From a bacterium (GTDB taxonomy: Bacteria > CG03), in assembly GCA_013791675.1 (NCBI GenBank), contig VMTI01000218.1:1-14406 (forward strand): 14,406 nucleotides of DNA, read 5' to 3'. This document shows, one piece after another, positions 1 to 5,697 of the stretch (position 1 is its first letter; every line of letters begins with the position of its first letter). The position numbers and the translations under genes are program-made. The notes under the pieces are model-generated. The model was not told the origin of the DNA, ran no database searches, and saw only the letters and a list, made by a program, of their open reading frames with translations.

Positions 1-593
1 ATATTGTTCATCTGATTTTTCACTGTTTTTGTTTTTGTCTTCAGATTAAAAGCTATTTCCTTATTGGCTAAACCTTCCGCCAAATATGCGATTATTTCTA
101 TTTCCTTTGGGGTTAATCCAAATAGTCTTTTCTTCACTTCCTCTCCTGAAACTTTGCACAACCCCGAAACAAGTTTAGGAGTCAGGCTGCGGGGAACAAT
201 CGTCCGGCCTGCAGCAATCTGCTTAATGGCGTTTATAATTTCCGACGAAGGCATTGTCTTGATAGTGTAACCGTCGCATCCCGCGTTAAAGGCCTGAAGA
301 ATGTGAGATTCATCCTCATACATTGAAAGAATGAGTATCTTGATTTCAGGGAATTTCTCTTTCACCATGCGGGTCAGCTGAATGCCGTTTATTCCCGGAA
401 TATTTATATCCAGCAATATAATACTCCCTGATAAATCGCGGGAATGTTTGTTAGAGAATATATAATCACGCAATGCCTCGCCGGAGTCAAAACCGTCCGC
501 GACATCAAAATCTTTTTCCGTTTCAAGCAGGCGGCGCAGACCTTCTCTGAACAGGTTATGGTCATCCGCAAGAAATATTTTTATTTTTTTCAT
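1..593 (-). CDS. NarL/FixJ-type response regulator with LuxR HTH, 3' end cut by window
   Basis: Two-component response regulator, expected to be a cytoplasmic DNA-binding transcription factor. I translated 197 codons from ATG at 593 down to the window edge. The receiver domain (about 1-122) has the acidic pocket D10-D11, phospho-acceptor D62 in LLDINIPG, switch S90 in LILSMYEDE and conserved K112 in GYTIK. A LuxR-type helix-turn-helix starts near residue 160 (LTPKEIEIIAYLAEGLANKE) and is cut after TVKNQMNN, so perhaps 15-20 residues are missing. The start is two bases after the stop of the upstream kinase-like gene and has no clear ribosome-binding site, which suggests translational coupling. 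The family call is firm from motifs; the regulated genes are unknown. Confidence 0.93.
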   Translation of the reverse strand, partial: MKKIKIFLADDHNLFREGLRRLLETEKDFDVADGFDSGEALRDYIFSNKHSRDLSGSIILLDINIPGINGIQLTRMVKEKFPEIKILILSMYEDESHILQAFNAGCDGYTIKTMPSSEIINAIKQIAAGRTIVPRSLTPKLVSGLCKVSGEEVKKRLFGLTPKEIEIIAYLAEGLANKEIAFNLKTKTKTVKNQMNN

Positions 594-595
594 TA

Positions 596-1186
596 TCAGC
601 GCTGCGGCAGAAATATCACAAGCCAGAGCCTTTTCTTTGCTCTGCAATACCTGATTTCACCTTTCGCCTTTATCAGCCTTTTCATTATAACACTTTTCAA
701 GTTTTTTGAAAGCCAGCTTCTTGTCAAACCGCTCCAGGAAAAAGACAAATTGACGGCAGCGTCATCCGGTTTGAAACTAAACAGGATTTCCTCGTCCACA
801 AGCGGAAGATTCGCGAGAAGCTCCAGAAAAGTCAGAAGAAGAACATCCTGCGAAACATAAGTCTGCCTATCCGGCGCCGGCGTCACCCATTTGTAATTAA
901 GCCCTTTCGTTTCCTCCAGTCTTTTCAGATAATGGTTCAGCGCTTTCGGCAGGCTGGATTCTATTATTTTGGGCGGTTTCAGATAAAGAAGAAATTTTCT
1001 TGATTCGCGCACCGCCAGTTCAAGCTCATTTTTTATATTATTGAGAAATTCTTTTCCCGCGGGAGAAAGTGACTCCTTTTTTTTCCAGAACTCAATTTCA
1101 TAAATAATGCTCATTAGGCTCGGCAAAAATTGATTGTGAATTTCTTCCGCTATTTTCTCGCGGAAATTTCTTTTTTTTTCCGTCAT
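596..1186 (-). CDS. Sensorless HisKA_3-type histidine-kinase-like protein with degenerate ATPase domain
   Basis: A 196-residue cytoplasmic protein with no signal peptide, membrane segment or sensor domain, directly upstream of the response regulator. The N-terminus resembles the dimerisation/phosphoacceptor helix of NarX/DegS-type kinases (EKIAEEIHNQF), with candidate phospho-acceptor H17. The family's usual H-D-x-x-x-Q reads H17-N18-x-x-x-P22 here, so both the acidic residue used in autophosphorylation and the Gln used in phosphatase activity are changed. In the C-terminal domain a partial N-box remains (E122-LLA-N126), but the D-x-G-x-G and G-x-G-L boxes are absent; the corresponding stretch is about WSGLTRSWLSKN. 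The end (RLWLVIFLP) still matches the last strand of the ATPase fold. The start is preceded by GGCGGAG. It may be a pseudokinase, phosphotransfer protein or binding partner of the regulator. Confidence 0.75.
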   Translation of the reverse strand: MTEKKRNFREKIAEEIHNQFLPSLMSIIYEIEFWKKKESLSPAGKEFLNNIKNELELAVRESRKFLLYLKPPKIIESSLPKALNHYLKRLEETKGLNYKWVTPAPDRQTYVSQDVLLLTFLELLANLPLVDEEILFSFKPDDAAVNLSFSWSGLTRSWLSKNLKSVIMKRLIKAKGEIRYCRAKKRLWLVIFLPQR

Positions 1187-1260
1187 AAATACTCCGCCAA
1201 TACAACATCCCTACCCTTTCCTGAAAGATTCCCCGAATACATAATACTTTTATAATTCAT
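1183..1260 (-). CDS. Candidate 25-codon leader ORF overlapping the kinase-like gene
   Basis: Small ORF beginning MNYKSIMYSG and ending VVLAEYL. Its TGA stop (1185-1183) overlaps the ATG of the kinase-like gene (1186-1184) as ATGA, the same coupling geometry used between the envelope genes in this window. A purine-rich AGGAGG lies 11 bases before the start and AAGG directly abuts it. It could be a coupling or attenuator leader peptide, the remnant of a longer N-terminus lost by frameshift, or chance. I recognise no family. Confidence 0.3.
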   Translation of the reverse strand: MNYKSIMYSGNLSGKGRDVVLAEYL

Positions 1261-1690
1261 CCTTATTCCACCCTCCTCTCTTTTCTATTCAACTGAATAA
1301 GCGGCCTCCTCCATTTAGCATAAATAACGCAGGCTACATTTACGGCAGACCTCATGCTGACATTTTACAATTTTTGCCGTTTTTGTCTAACCAAAATTTT
1401 ACAACATTCACAAAACCAACAAGAAAACTTCAGATGAATAGTTCTTAAGCATCATTTCAATTTTTAATATGATATCTTCCGGCGCCACATTCCCTGCTAC
1501 CAATTAGCGGCAAAATCAAATTTAGAATACTGATTATTCATAATAATCCAGGTTCGAACATCGTCCAGCCGGGGGAGAAATACCTCACAAACCATTACCA
1601 TAATTTTACCTAATACCATTCACGCCAGTAAGCGCAAAAACTTATAAGAGATTATTGATGATGCTGCTCGGCTCATCATAATATGGTTAT
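1261..1690. other. AT-rich intergenic stretch with no recognisable gene
   Basis: I find no ORF with coding character on either strand. The stretch contains the TTGTAAAAT direct repeat described separately. Near 1650-1682 there is an imperfect inverted repeat (ATTATTGATGA against TCATCATAAT, one bulged base). The region is AT-rich compared with the island that follows. Confidence 0.6.
1362..1404 (-). promoter_or_regulatory. Direct repeat TTGTAAAAT (x2) upstream of the two-component genes
   Basis: Two identical 9-bp copies (minus-strand TTGTAAAAT at 1370-1362 and 1404-1396) are 34 bp apart, roughly three helical turns. The proximal copy contains TAAAAT (1367-1362), which can act as a -10 with TTAGAC (1390-1385) as a weak -35 at 17-bp spacing. 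This would place transcription about 100 bp upstream of the candidate leader ORF. It may be a promoter, paired regulator sites, or both. The -35 match is poor. Confidence 0.3.
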
Positions 1691-1966
1691 CTCAACCGCC
1701 GAAGCTACCGCTTCGGCTTTCGCTCTCCGCTCTTTACGAGACAGGGGCAAGCGGACGGCGGCGATGTTCCATGCCTCTCACAGAGGGAGAGAACGCCGCC
1801 GTCCGCTCTAGGAACACAAAAGCCTCAGCTCGCATTATGCGAAGCTGAGGCAGTTGAGCAAACCCCACCATTACGTTACAGCAGAGGACAATTGTGATTC
1901 AAATTAGATTCGAGTTGCTGATGCCGGGGGCGTCCGCACTTTCTACAAAGTGCGATTGCCGTCGCA
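1691..1966. other. GC-rich hairpin-dense island (candidate structured RNA or palindromic element)
   Basis: Several strong inverted repeats are nested here. CTCAAC (1691-1696) can pair with GTTGAG (1853-1858) to close a multibranch structure. Inside it are an 8-bp stem GCCGAAGC/GCTTCGGC (1698-1717), a perfect 13-bp stem GCGGACGGCGGCG (1751-1763) with its complement (1794-1806), whose loop carries a further CCTCT/AGAGG hairpin (1774-1786), and a hairpin GCCTCAGCT...AGCTGAGGC (1822-1851). Loop bases GTTCC (1766-1770) complement GGAAC (1811-1815) outside the stem, so a pseudoknot is possible. A separate 8-bp stem CGCACTTT/AAAGTGCG with a 4-base loop lies at 1935-1954. On the minus strand the 1822-1851 hairpin is followed by TTTTGTGTT. 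It matches no tmRNA, RNase P, SRP or 6S signature I know. Direction is undetermined. Confidence 0.45.
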
Positions 1967-2036
1967 GGTCTTAACAGTCTGACTCATTCCAAGACAGATA
2001 TAACTATCGGGAAAATCTTCTTATCGCCGATTAAGG

Positions 2037-2069
2037 CAAATAGAAAGGCAGTAAAACTGCCCGCTTTTT
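2037..2069. terminator. Probable bidirectional rho-independent terminator after the small Lys-rich ORF
   Basis: A GGCAG/CTGCC stem with a 5-base TAAAA loop occupies 2047-2061. On the minus strand it is followed by TTTCTATTT and sits just after the stop of the small ORF behind the cold-shock gene, so it probably ends that transcript. On the plus strand it is followed by CGCTTTTT and could also end a transcript from the hairpin island. The stem is short, so its strength is uncertain. Confidence 0.5.
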
Positions 2070-2187
2070 ATGAATTCCCGTTAGAATCTGTATTGTTTTT
2101 AATTTTACGTTGTCTTTTTTTTTCTTGCTTTTTTTTCTTTAACTGTTCTTTCTGATATTTTTGATATCCGTAATTCGGTTTCGGCAT
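2068..2187 (-). CDS. 39-residue Lys-rich small protein downstream of the cold-shock gene
   Basis: Small ORF starting two bases after the stop of the cold-shock gene. It begins MPKPNYGYQKYQKEQ, continues with a run of Lys, Glu, Gln and Arg, and ends in a polar tail NNTDSNGNS. Eleven of 39 residues are Lys, so it is strongly basic and probably disordered or nucleic-acid associated. From memory, short proteins of this layout (M-x-[KR]-P-N/S-Y followed by a K/E/R-rich stretch) are widespread in bacteria, in places near csp genes; I could not check this by search. The bicistronic position and the terminator directly after it support a real gene. Its function is unknown. It is easily missed because of its size and homopolymer A runs. 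Confidence 0.6.
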   Translation of the reverse strand: MPKPNYGYQKYQKEQLKKKKQEKKRQRKIKNNTDSNGNS

Positions 2188-2189
2188 TG

Positions 2190-2384
2190 TTACGCTAATT
2201 TCTTAACATTAATTGCTTTTAAGCCCTTGTCTCCTTCTGCTGAATCAAATTCCACCTTGTCTCCTTCCTGCAATGACCCTGATGTAATGTCATTTTTGTG
2301 CACGAAAAGATCCTTGCTCTTGTCTTCCGGTTCTATAAAACCGAAATTCTTACGCTCATTGAAAAACTTAACTGTACCCTTCAT
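2190..2384 (-). CDS. Cold-shock domain protein (CspA family)
   Basis: A 64-residue single-domain cold-shock protein, a cytoplasmic RNA/ssDNA chaperone. The family start MKGTVKFFNERKNFGFIEPE is clear. RNP1 is KNFGFIE, with Asn where the family usually has Gly (KGFGFI). RNP2 is DLFVHKNDI. The rest (SLQEGDKVEFDSAEGDKGLKA) matches the last strands, and the length is normal. The start has an AGGAGG eight bases upstream. A near-consensus promoter lies at 2450-2477, giving a leader of about 60 bases. It is followed by a 39-residue basic ORF in the same transcript and diverges from serA. Confidence 0.95.
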   Translation of the reverse strand: MKGTVKFFNERKNFGFIEPEDKSKDLFVHKNDITSGSLQEGDKVEFDSAEGDKGLKAINVKKLA

Positions 2385-2449
2385 AATAATAGCCTCCTAA
2401 TAGCTAACGTTGAAAAAGAACCCAAAATGTTCCTTTCATCAACCGCATC

Positions 2450-2477
2450 ATCATACAATATTTAGTGTTTATGTCAA
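2450..2477 (-). promoter_or_regulatory. Near-consensus sigma-70-type promoter for the cold-shock gene
   Basis: The minus strand reads TTGACA (2477-2472), 16 bases, then TATGAT (2455-2450): a perfect -35 and a 5/6 -10. The expected transcript starts near 2443, about 59 bases before the csp ATG. The promoter lies in the divergent gap shared with serA. Confidence 0.7.
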
Positions 2478-2560
2478 GAGCTCAATTTCCACGGACGAAA
2501 CAAAGATATTGCGCTCACGGCTTGAATTTGAGATTATTAGGCCATAAAAAAGGGGGGAAT

Positions 2561-3736
2561 GTGCATAAAATTTTAACACTCAATAAGATTGCGGAAGAAG
2601 GGCTGGCTGTTTTGCCGGCGGACGCGTATGAAACAGGGCCCGAAGTCAAAAATCCCGAAGCGGTTATTCTCCGCAGTTTCAAAATGCATGATATGGATTT
2701 GCCGGTCTCACTGCTGGCGATAGGGCGCGCGGGTTCGGGCGTCAATAATATTCCCGTAGAGCTCTGTTCCAAAAAAGGGATTGTCATATTCAACACTCCG
2801 GGGGCCAACGCCAACGCGGTGAAGGAACTCGCCCTGGCCGGTTTGCTTCTGGCCTCACGCGATATTGCCGGCGGCATCGCCTACGCCCTGACTCTTAAAG
2901 GAAAAGGCAAAGATGTGCCCGGGCTCATTGAAAAAAACAAAAACCAGTTCGCGGGTGCGGAAATCAAAGATAAAACACTCGGCGTTGTGGGGCTTGGCAA
3001 AATAGGCGTTATGATTGCCAACAGCGCTTATGATTTAGGCATGAAGGTGATAGGCTGCGACCCTTTTATTTCCATTGAATCCGCGTGGGGGCTATCCCGC
3101 AATGTGTGCAGGGCGACACAATTGGATAAACTGCTGGTAGAATCGGATTATATTTCATTGCATATGCCTCTTAACGATTCAACACGGGGACTCATAAACG
3201 CTGAGAAGTTCAGCCGTATGAAAAAAGGCGTGAAGCTGCTTAATTTTTCGCGCGGTGAAATTGTCAACGCCGATGATTTGGCTGAGGCGCTGAAGCTCGG
3301 CAAAGTCAGCAGATACGTCACGGATTTTCCCGACGCTCAAGTGCTGGATATGGAAAATGTCATCGCCATACCCCATTTAGGCGCCTCCACGGGCGAAGCC
3401 GAAACCAACTGCGCGGTTATGGCCGCCTCCGAGCTTCGGGATTTTATTGAGAACGGTAATATTAAAAATTCAGTCAATTATCCGGATTGCGAGCTTGAGC
3501 CGAATGCGGATTTCAGGATGCTGGTGATGAACAAAAATATTCCCAATATGGTCGGGCAGATTTCCTCAATTCTGGCAAAAGACGGCATCAACATCGTTGA
3601 AATGCTGAATAAAAGCAAAGGCGATTACGCCTACTGCATCATTGATTTAGCCCAAAAGCCCGGAGCTCAAATTATTGAGGATATTCACAAAATTGACGGC
3701 GTCATAAAGACCAGAATTATTCAAATAAAAAAATAA
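2561..3736 (+). CDS. serA: D-3-phosphoglycerate dehydrogenase (ACT-domain form)
   Basis: Oxidises 3-phosphoglycerate to 3-phosphohydroxypyruvate with NAD+, the first step of serine synthesis, in the cytoplasm. I choose the GTG at 2561 (391 residues) because AGGGGGG lies just upstream and the protein then starts HKILTLNKIAEEGL, as expected for the family. An ATG at 2465 would add 32 unrelated residues read through the csp promoter. The Rossmann motif is GLGKIG (144-149) with D167 ending the second strand. Catalytic R231 is in NFSRGE and H272 in PHLGAST. The catalytic Glu position appears as Q260 in DFPDAQ. A C-terminal ACT domain (about 319-391) suggests serine feedback. It stands alone on the plus strand, diverging from csp and converging on the tRNA-Gln transcript. 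No convincing promoter was found. Confidence 0.9.
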   Translation: MHKILTLNKIAEEGLAVLPADAYETGPEVKNPEAVILRSFKMHDMDLPVSLLAIGRAGSGVNNIPVELCSKKGIVIFNTPGANANAVKELALAGLLLASRDIAGGIAYALTLKGKGKDVPGLIEKNKNQFAGAEIKDKTLGVVGLGKIGVMIANSAYDLGMKVIGCDPFISIESAWGLSRNVCRATQLDKLLVESDYISLHMPLNDSTRGLINAEKFSRMKKGVKLLNFSRGEIVNADDLAEALKLGKVSRYVTDFPDAQVLDMENVIAIPHLGASTGEAETNCAVMAASELRDFIENGNIKNSVNYPDCELEPNADFRMLVMNKNIPNMVGQISSILAKDGINIVEMLNKSKGDYAYCIIDLAQKPGAQIIEDIHKIDGVIKTRIIQIKK

Positions 3737-3740
3737 CAGG

Positions 3741-3782
3741 AAAAAGGGGTGTACCGCCTTCCGGTGAGACGGCGTATTCCCC
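3741..3782 (-). terminator. Rho-independent terminator of the ispE/spoVG/tRNA-Gln transcript
   Basis: A hairpin pairs GGGG (3746-3749) with CCCC (3779-3782) and TAC-GCC with GGC-GTA around a loop of about 12 bases, with one bulge and a small internal loop. On the minus strand it is followed directly by TTTTT (3745-3741). It lies 16 bases beyond the tRNA 3' end. The plus-strand side lacks a T run, so it is a weak terminator for serA at best. Confidence 0.65.
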
Positions 3783-3797
3783 TGTCAGAGTTAAGTT

Positions 3798-3871
3798 TGG
3801 CTGCGGGGGAAGGAATCGAACCTTCACGGTCGGCTTCAAAGACCGATGTCCTACCATTAGACTACCCCGCA
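3798..3871 (-). tRNA. tRNA-Gln (anticodon TTG), CCA encoded
   Basis: A complete cloverleaf is visible. The 7-bp acceptor TGCGGGG/CCCCGCA is followed by discriminator G and encoded CCA (3800-3798). The D-arm is GTC/GAC around TAATGGTAG. The anticodon arm is TCGGT-CTTTGAA-GCCGA, with anticodon TTG at 3839-3837. The T-arm is GAAGG-TTCGATT-CCTTC. Total length is 74 with CCA. It lies 47 bases after spoVG and just before a terminator, so it is probably cotranscribed. tRNA-Gln next to ispE also occurs in gammaproteobacteria. Confidence 0.97.
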
Positions 3872-3918
3872 AACTTATGAGCGAACGGCGAAACCACAGC
3901 CGCCTCATCAGCTGTAAA

Positions 3919-4290
3919 TTATTTTTGTTCTTCTGCCGGAGGCTGCGGAACTTCCGGCGGCGGAGCTTGAACGGCGGTCTCGGCAACGGCTGGTTCCCGC
4001 GCATCTGACGGAGCGGATGCGGCTTCCCTGCTTTTTTCAGCGATAGCCTTTTTATAATTTTCCACAATGGCTTTTTCCAGACGCTGTCTCATATCGGAGG
4101 TTATGGGATGAGCGACATCCTGATATTTGCCGTCTTTTCTTTTTTTCGAGGGCATGGATATAAAAAGGCCGTTCTGCCCTTCTATCAGCCTCATATTATG
4201 AACAACAAAAGACGCGTCAAAAGTAACCGTCACATAAGCCCTAAGCTTATCATCTTCATGGAGAAAAATTTTAACATCAGTAATTTCCAT
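3919..4290 (-). CDS. spoVG: SpoVG-family nucleic-acid-binding regulator
   Basis: A small cytoplasmic protein of the SpoVG family, which binds DNA and RNA and affects sporulation, septation or virulence in various bacteria. Family hallmarks are clear: MEITDVKIFL, VTFDASFVVHNMRLIEG, NGLFISMPSKKRKDGKYQDV and AHPITSDMR, all within residues 1-84. The tail (about 85-123) is rich in Ala, Pro and Glu and looks disordered, extending past the usual core. The ribosome-binding site AGGAGG is strong, four bases before the ATG. It follows ispE by 101 bases, as in Firmicutes, with a candidate promoter at the end of ispE. Nothing else here suggests sporulation, so a general regulatory role is more likely. 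Confidence 0.95.
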   Translation of the reverse strand: MEITDVKIFLHEDDKLRAYVTVTFDASFVVHNMRLIEGQNGLFISMPSKKRKDGKYQDVAHPITSDMRQRLEKAIVENYKKAIAEKSREAASAPSDAREPAVAETAVQAPPPEVPQPPAEEQK

Positions 4291-4388
4291 CTTACCTCCT
4301 GTGCTCCTTTGACGTCAGCCCCTCTCATACGCCGGACGGAGAAAAGCCGCCGCGACTTCCCCGTGAGACGATGCCTATCCACTGTTTT

Positions 4389-4416
4389 ATTTTACAAAAA
4401 GCGCGCGATTTTACAA
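4389..4416 (-). promoter_or_regulatory. Candidate promoter for spoVG/tRNA-Gln, built from a TTGTAAAAT repeat
   Basis: The minus strand has two copies of TTGTAAAAT, 19 bp apart (4416-4408 and 4397-4389), overlapping the last codons and stop of ispE. Read as a promoter, the -35 is TTGTAA (4416-4411), the spacer 16 bases and the -10 TAAAAT (4394-4389). Transcription would start about 90-95 bases before spoVG. The same 9-mer occurs twice upstream of the kinase-like gene. Confidence 0.4.
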
Positions 4417-5228
4417 GAACGCCGGCCTTTGGCGAATTTTTCCGCGAGGGCGGTATTCTTAAACACGGCAAATACAGCGGAACCGCTTCCCGTCATAAGA
4501 GCGTTTTCCGCACCGGCGGAAAAAAGCATTTTTTTCTTCTTCTCTATAAACGGCCTGATTCTGAAAGCGGCTTCTTCAAGCGCGTTATAAAAAACCGTGC
4601 GCCCGGCCGCGCCGGGGGTTGCGCCTTTCATATCGTAATAAGTCCCGCAAAAATCCTCACCTCCGGGCAGTCTGTCAAAATATTCATAAACGAGTTTTGT
4701 GGAAAGAGCCCTTCCGAACCACACAACAACAGCGCCCTTTATTTTGCGGCGGGCAGCGGCTATTTTTTCGCCCCTGCCGCGTATCCAGACAAATGAGGAG
4801 GGCATAAGAAAAAGCGGCACATCCGAACCCGCCGAAGCCGCAACGCTCATTTTAATTTCCTCTGGAAGACGAAGATTCCACAATTTATCAATCGCTTTTA
4901 TGACCGCGGCCGCGTCCGAGCTTCCGCCGCCCATGCCCTGCCCGGGAGGAATGCTTTTTTTAAGCTTGATGCAGGCGCCGGGAAAATAAACTTTTTTTCT
5001 CAAAAGTTCCGCGGCCGCCTGGCAAATATTTTTTTTACCCGGCGGAATCGCCCAAGGTGAATCTATTTCAAGTATTATCTTATCCGCCGCCGACACTGTC
5101 ACCGTGTCCGAGAGGCTGATTTTTCCGGTGAGGCTCACTATTTCATGAAAACCGTCACGGCGGGCGGGCTTTTTTACATCCAGAAAAACATTTAGTTTCG
5201 CCGGAGCGTCAATTCTGATTTTCCGCAT
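4392..5228 (-). CDS. ispE: 4-diphosphocytidyl-2-C-methyl-D-erythritol kinase
   Basis: A GHMP-family kinase that phosphorylates the 2-hydroxyl of CDP-methylerythritol with ATP in the MEP isoprenoid pathway; cytoplasmic. The 278 residues match the family length. The N-terminal motif APAKLNVFLDV places catalytic-site K11. The glycine-rich ATP loop is PPGQGMGGGSSDAAA (94-108). The catalytic Asp is D136 in GSDVPLF. The C-terminal GHMP motif is TGSGSAVFAVF (246-256). The start overlaps the upstream LolB-like gene by 20 bases and has no obvious ribosome-binding site, so translation is probably coupled. The upstream TPR and LolB-like genes and the downstream tRNA-Gln match a gammaproteobacterial arrangement. 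Confidence 0.96.
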   Translation of the reverse strand: MRKIRIDAPAKLNVFLDVKKPARRDGFHEIVSLTGKISLSDTVTVSAADKIILEIDSPWAIPPGKKNICQAAAELLRKKVYFPGACIKLKKSIPPGQGMGGGSSDAAAVIKAIDKLWNLRLPEEIKMSVAASAGSDVPLFLMPSSFVWIRGRGEKIAAARRKIKGAVVVWFGRALSTKLVYEYFDRLPGGEDFCGTYYDMKGATPGAAGRTVFYNALEEAAFRIRPFIEKKKKMLFSAGAENALMTGSGSAVFAVFKNTALAEKFAKGRRSCKIARFL

Positions 5229-5697
5229 AAATAATATCGCTGATTTCTATATCGGCAAAGCCTTTTCTGAAATACAGTTTGATTCTTTTGAGAAGCCCGT
5301 TTTCCATAAAAGCCGTCATACTTTTTATCCCGGAGGGATTGCGCGAAAAACGGAAACGGATTTCATTGCCGCGGTATTTAACCGATTTTATAAAATCCGA
5401 TTTTCCCTTGAGCGCGTCAACGGCCGCCGCGGCTATTTTGCCGGCGTCCTCATCTTTTACGGAAGACCCCATGGGCCCGGTGAACAAAAAATCCGTTTTT
5501 TCGGCGGAAGATTTAAGCGCGTAAGAATAATATCCGGTGGTTAAATGCCCCTCCCAGTGCGCTTCACCCAGTATGGAAAATTCTTCATCAGCGAAAACGC
5601 GGCAATCCGCGCGGATATCGCCCGTGCGAGGCCGGACGGCGCAGGAAAGCGTGAAGAAAATAACAGCTCCGAAAAAACGGATATCAGCGCGCGGCAT
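5209..5697 (-). CDS. Putative LolB-like outer-membrane lipoprotein
   Basis: A 162-residue protein with a short hydrophobic N-terminus ending FFTLSC, so C19 could be a lipidated cysteine; the lipobox is imperfect, with Thr at -3. The mature part begins with a polar stretch, then EAHWEGHLTTGYYSYALKSS and FLFTGPMGSSV. This resembles the early strands of the LolB/LolA-like fold, where a Gly-rich PLG/PMG turn is common. LolB receives lipoproteins from LolA and inserts them in the outer membrane. Position is the strongest support: a TPR gene upstream (14-base overlap) and ispE downstream (20-base overlap), as for lolB in gammaproteobacteria. Similarity is too weak to assign by eye; a DUF4292-type lipoprotein is an alternative. 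Confidence 0.5.
   Translation of the reverse strand: MPRADIRFFGAVIFFTLSCAVRPRTGDIRADCRVFADEEFSILGEAHWEGHLTTGYYSYALKSSAEKTDFLFTGPMGSSVKDEDAGKIAAAAVDALKGKSDFIKSVKYRGNEIRFRFSRNPSGIKSMTAFMENGLLKRIKLYFRKGFADIEISDIIYAENQN

Noticed and set aside
444..860. Plus-strand ORF opposite the response regulator and kinase-like genes
   Set aside because: It is antisense to two recognisable genes and has no domain.
1552..1559. GTTCGAAC resembling a tRNA T-loop
   Set aside because: No acceptor, anticodon or D-arm can be built around it on either strand.
1691..1966. CRISPR array, retron or tmRNA as explanations of the hairpin island
   Set aside because: There are no regularly spaced repeats, no reverse transcriptase gene and no tag ORF or tmRNA-like ends.
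2465..2560. N-terminal extension of serA from ATG at 2465
   Set aside because: It adds 32 residues unrelated to the family and overlaps the csp promoter; GTG at 2561 has a strong ribosome-binding site and a family-like N-terminus.
3717..4067. Minus-strand ORF across tRNA-Gln and the end of spoVG
   Set aside because: It reads through a tRNA, terminator and another frame of spoVG.
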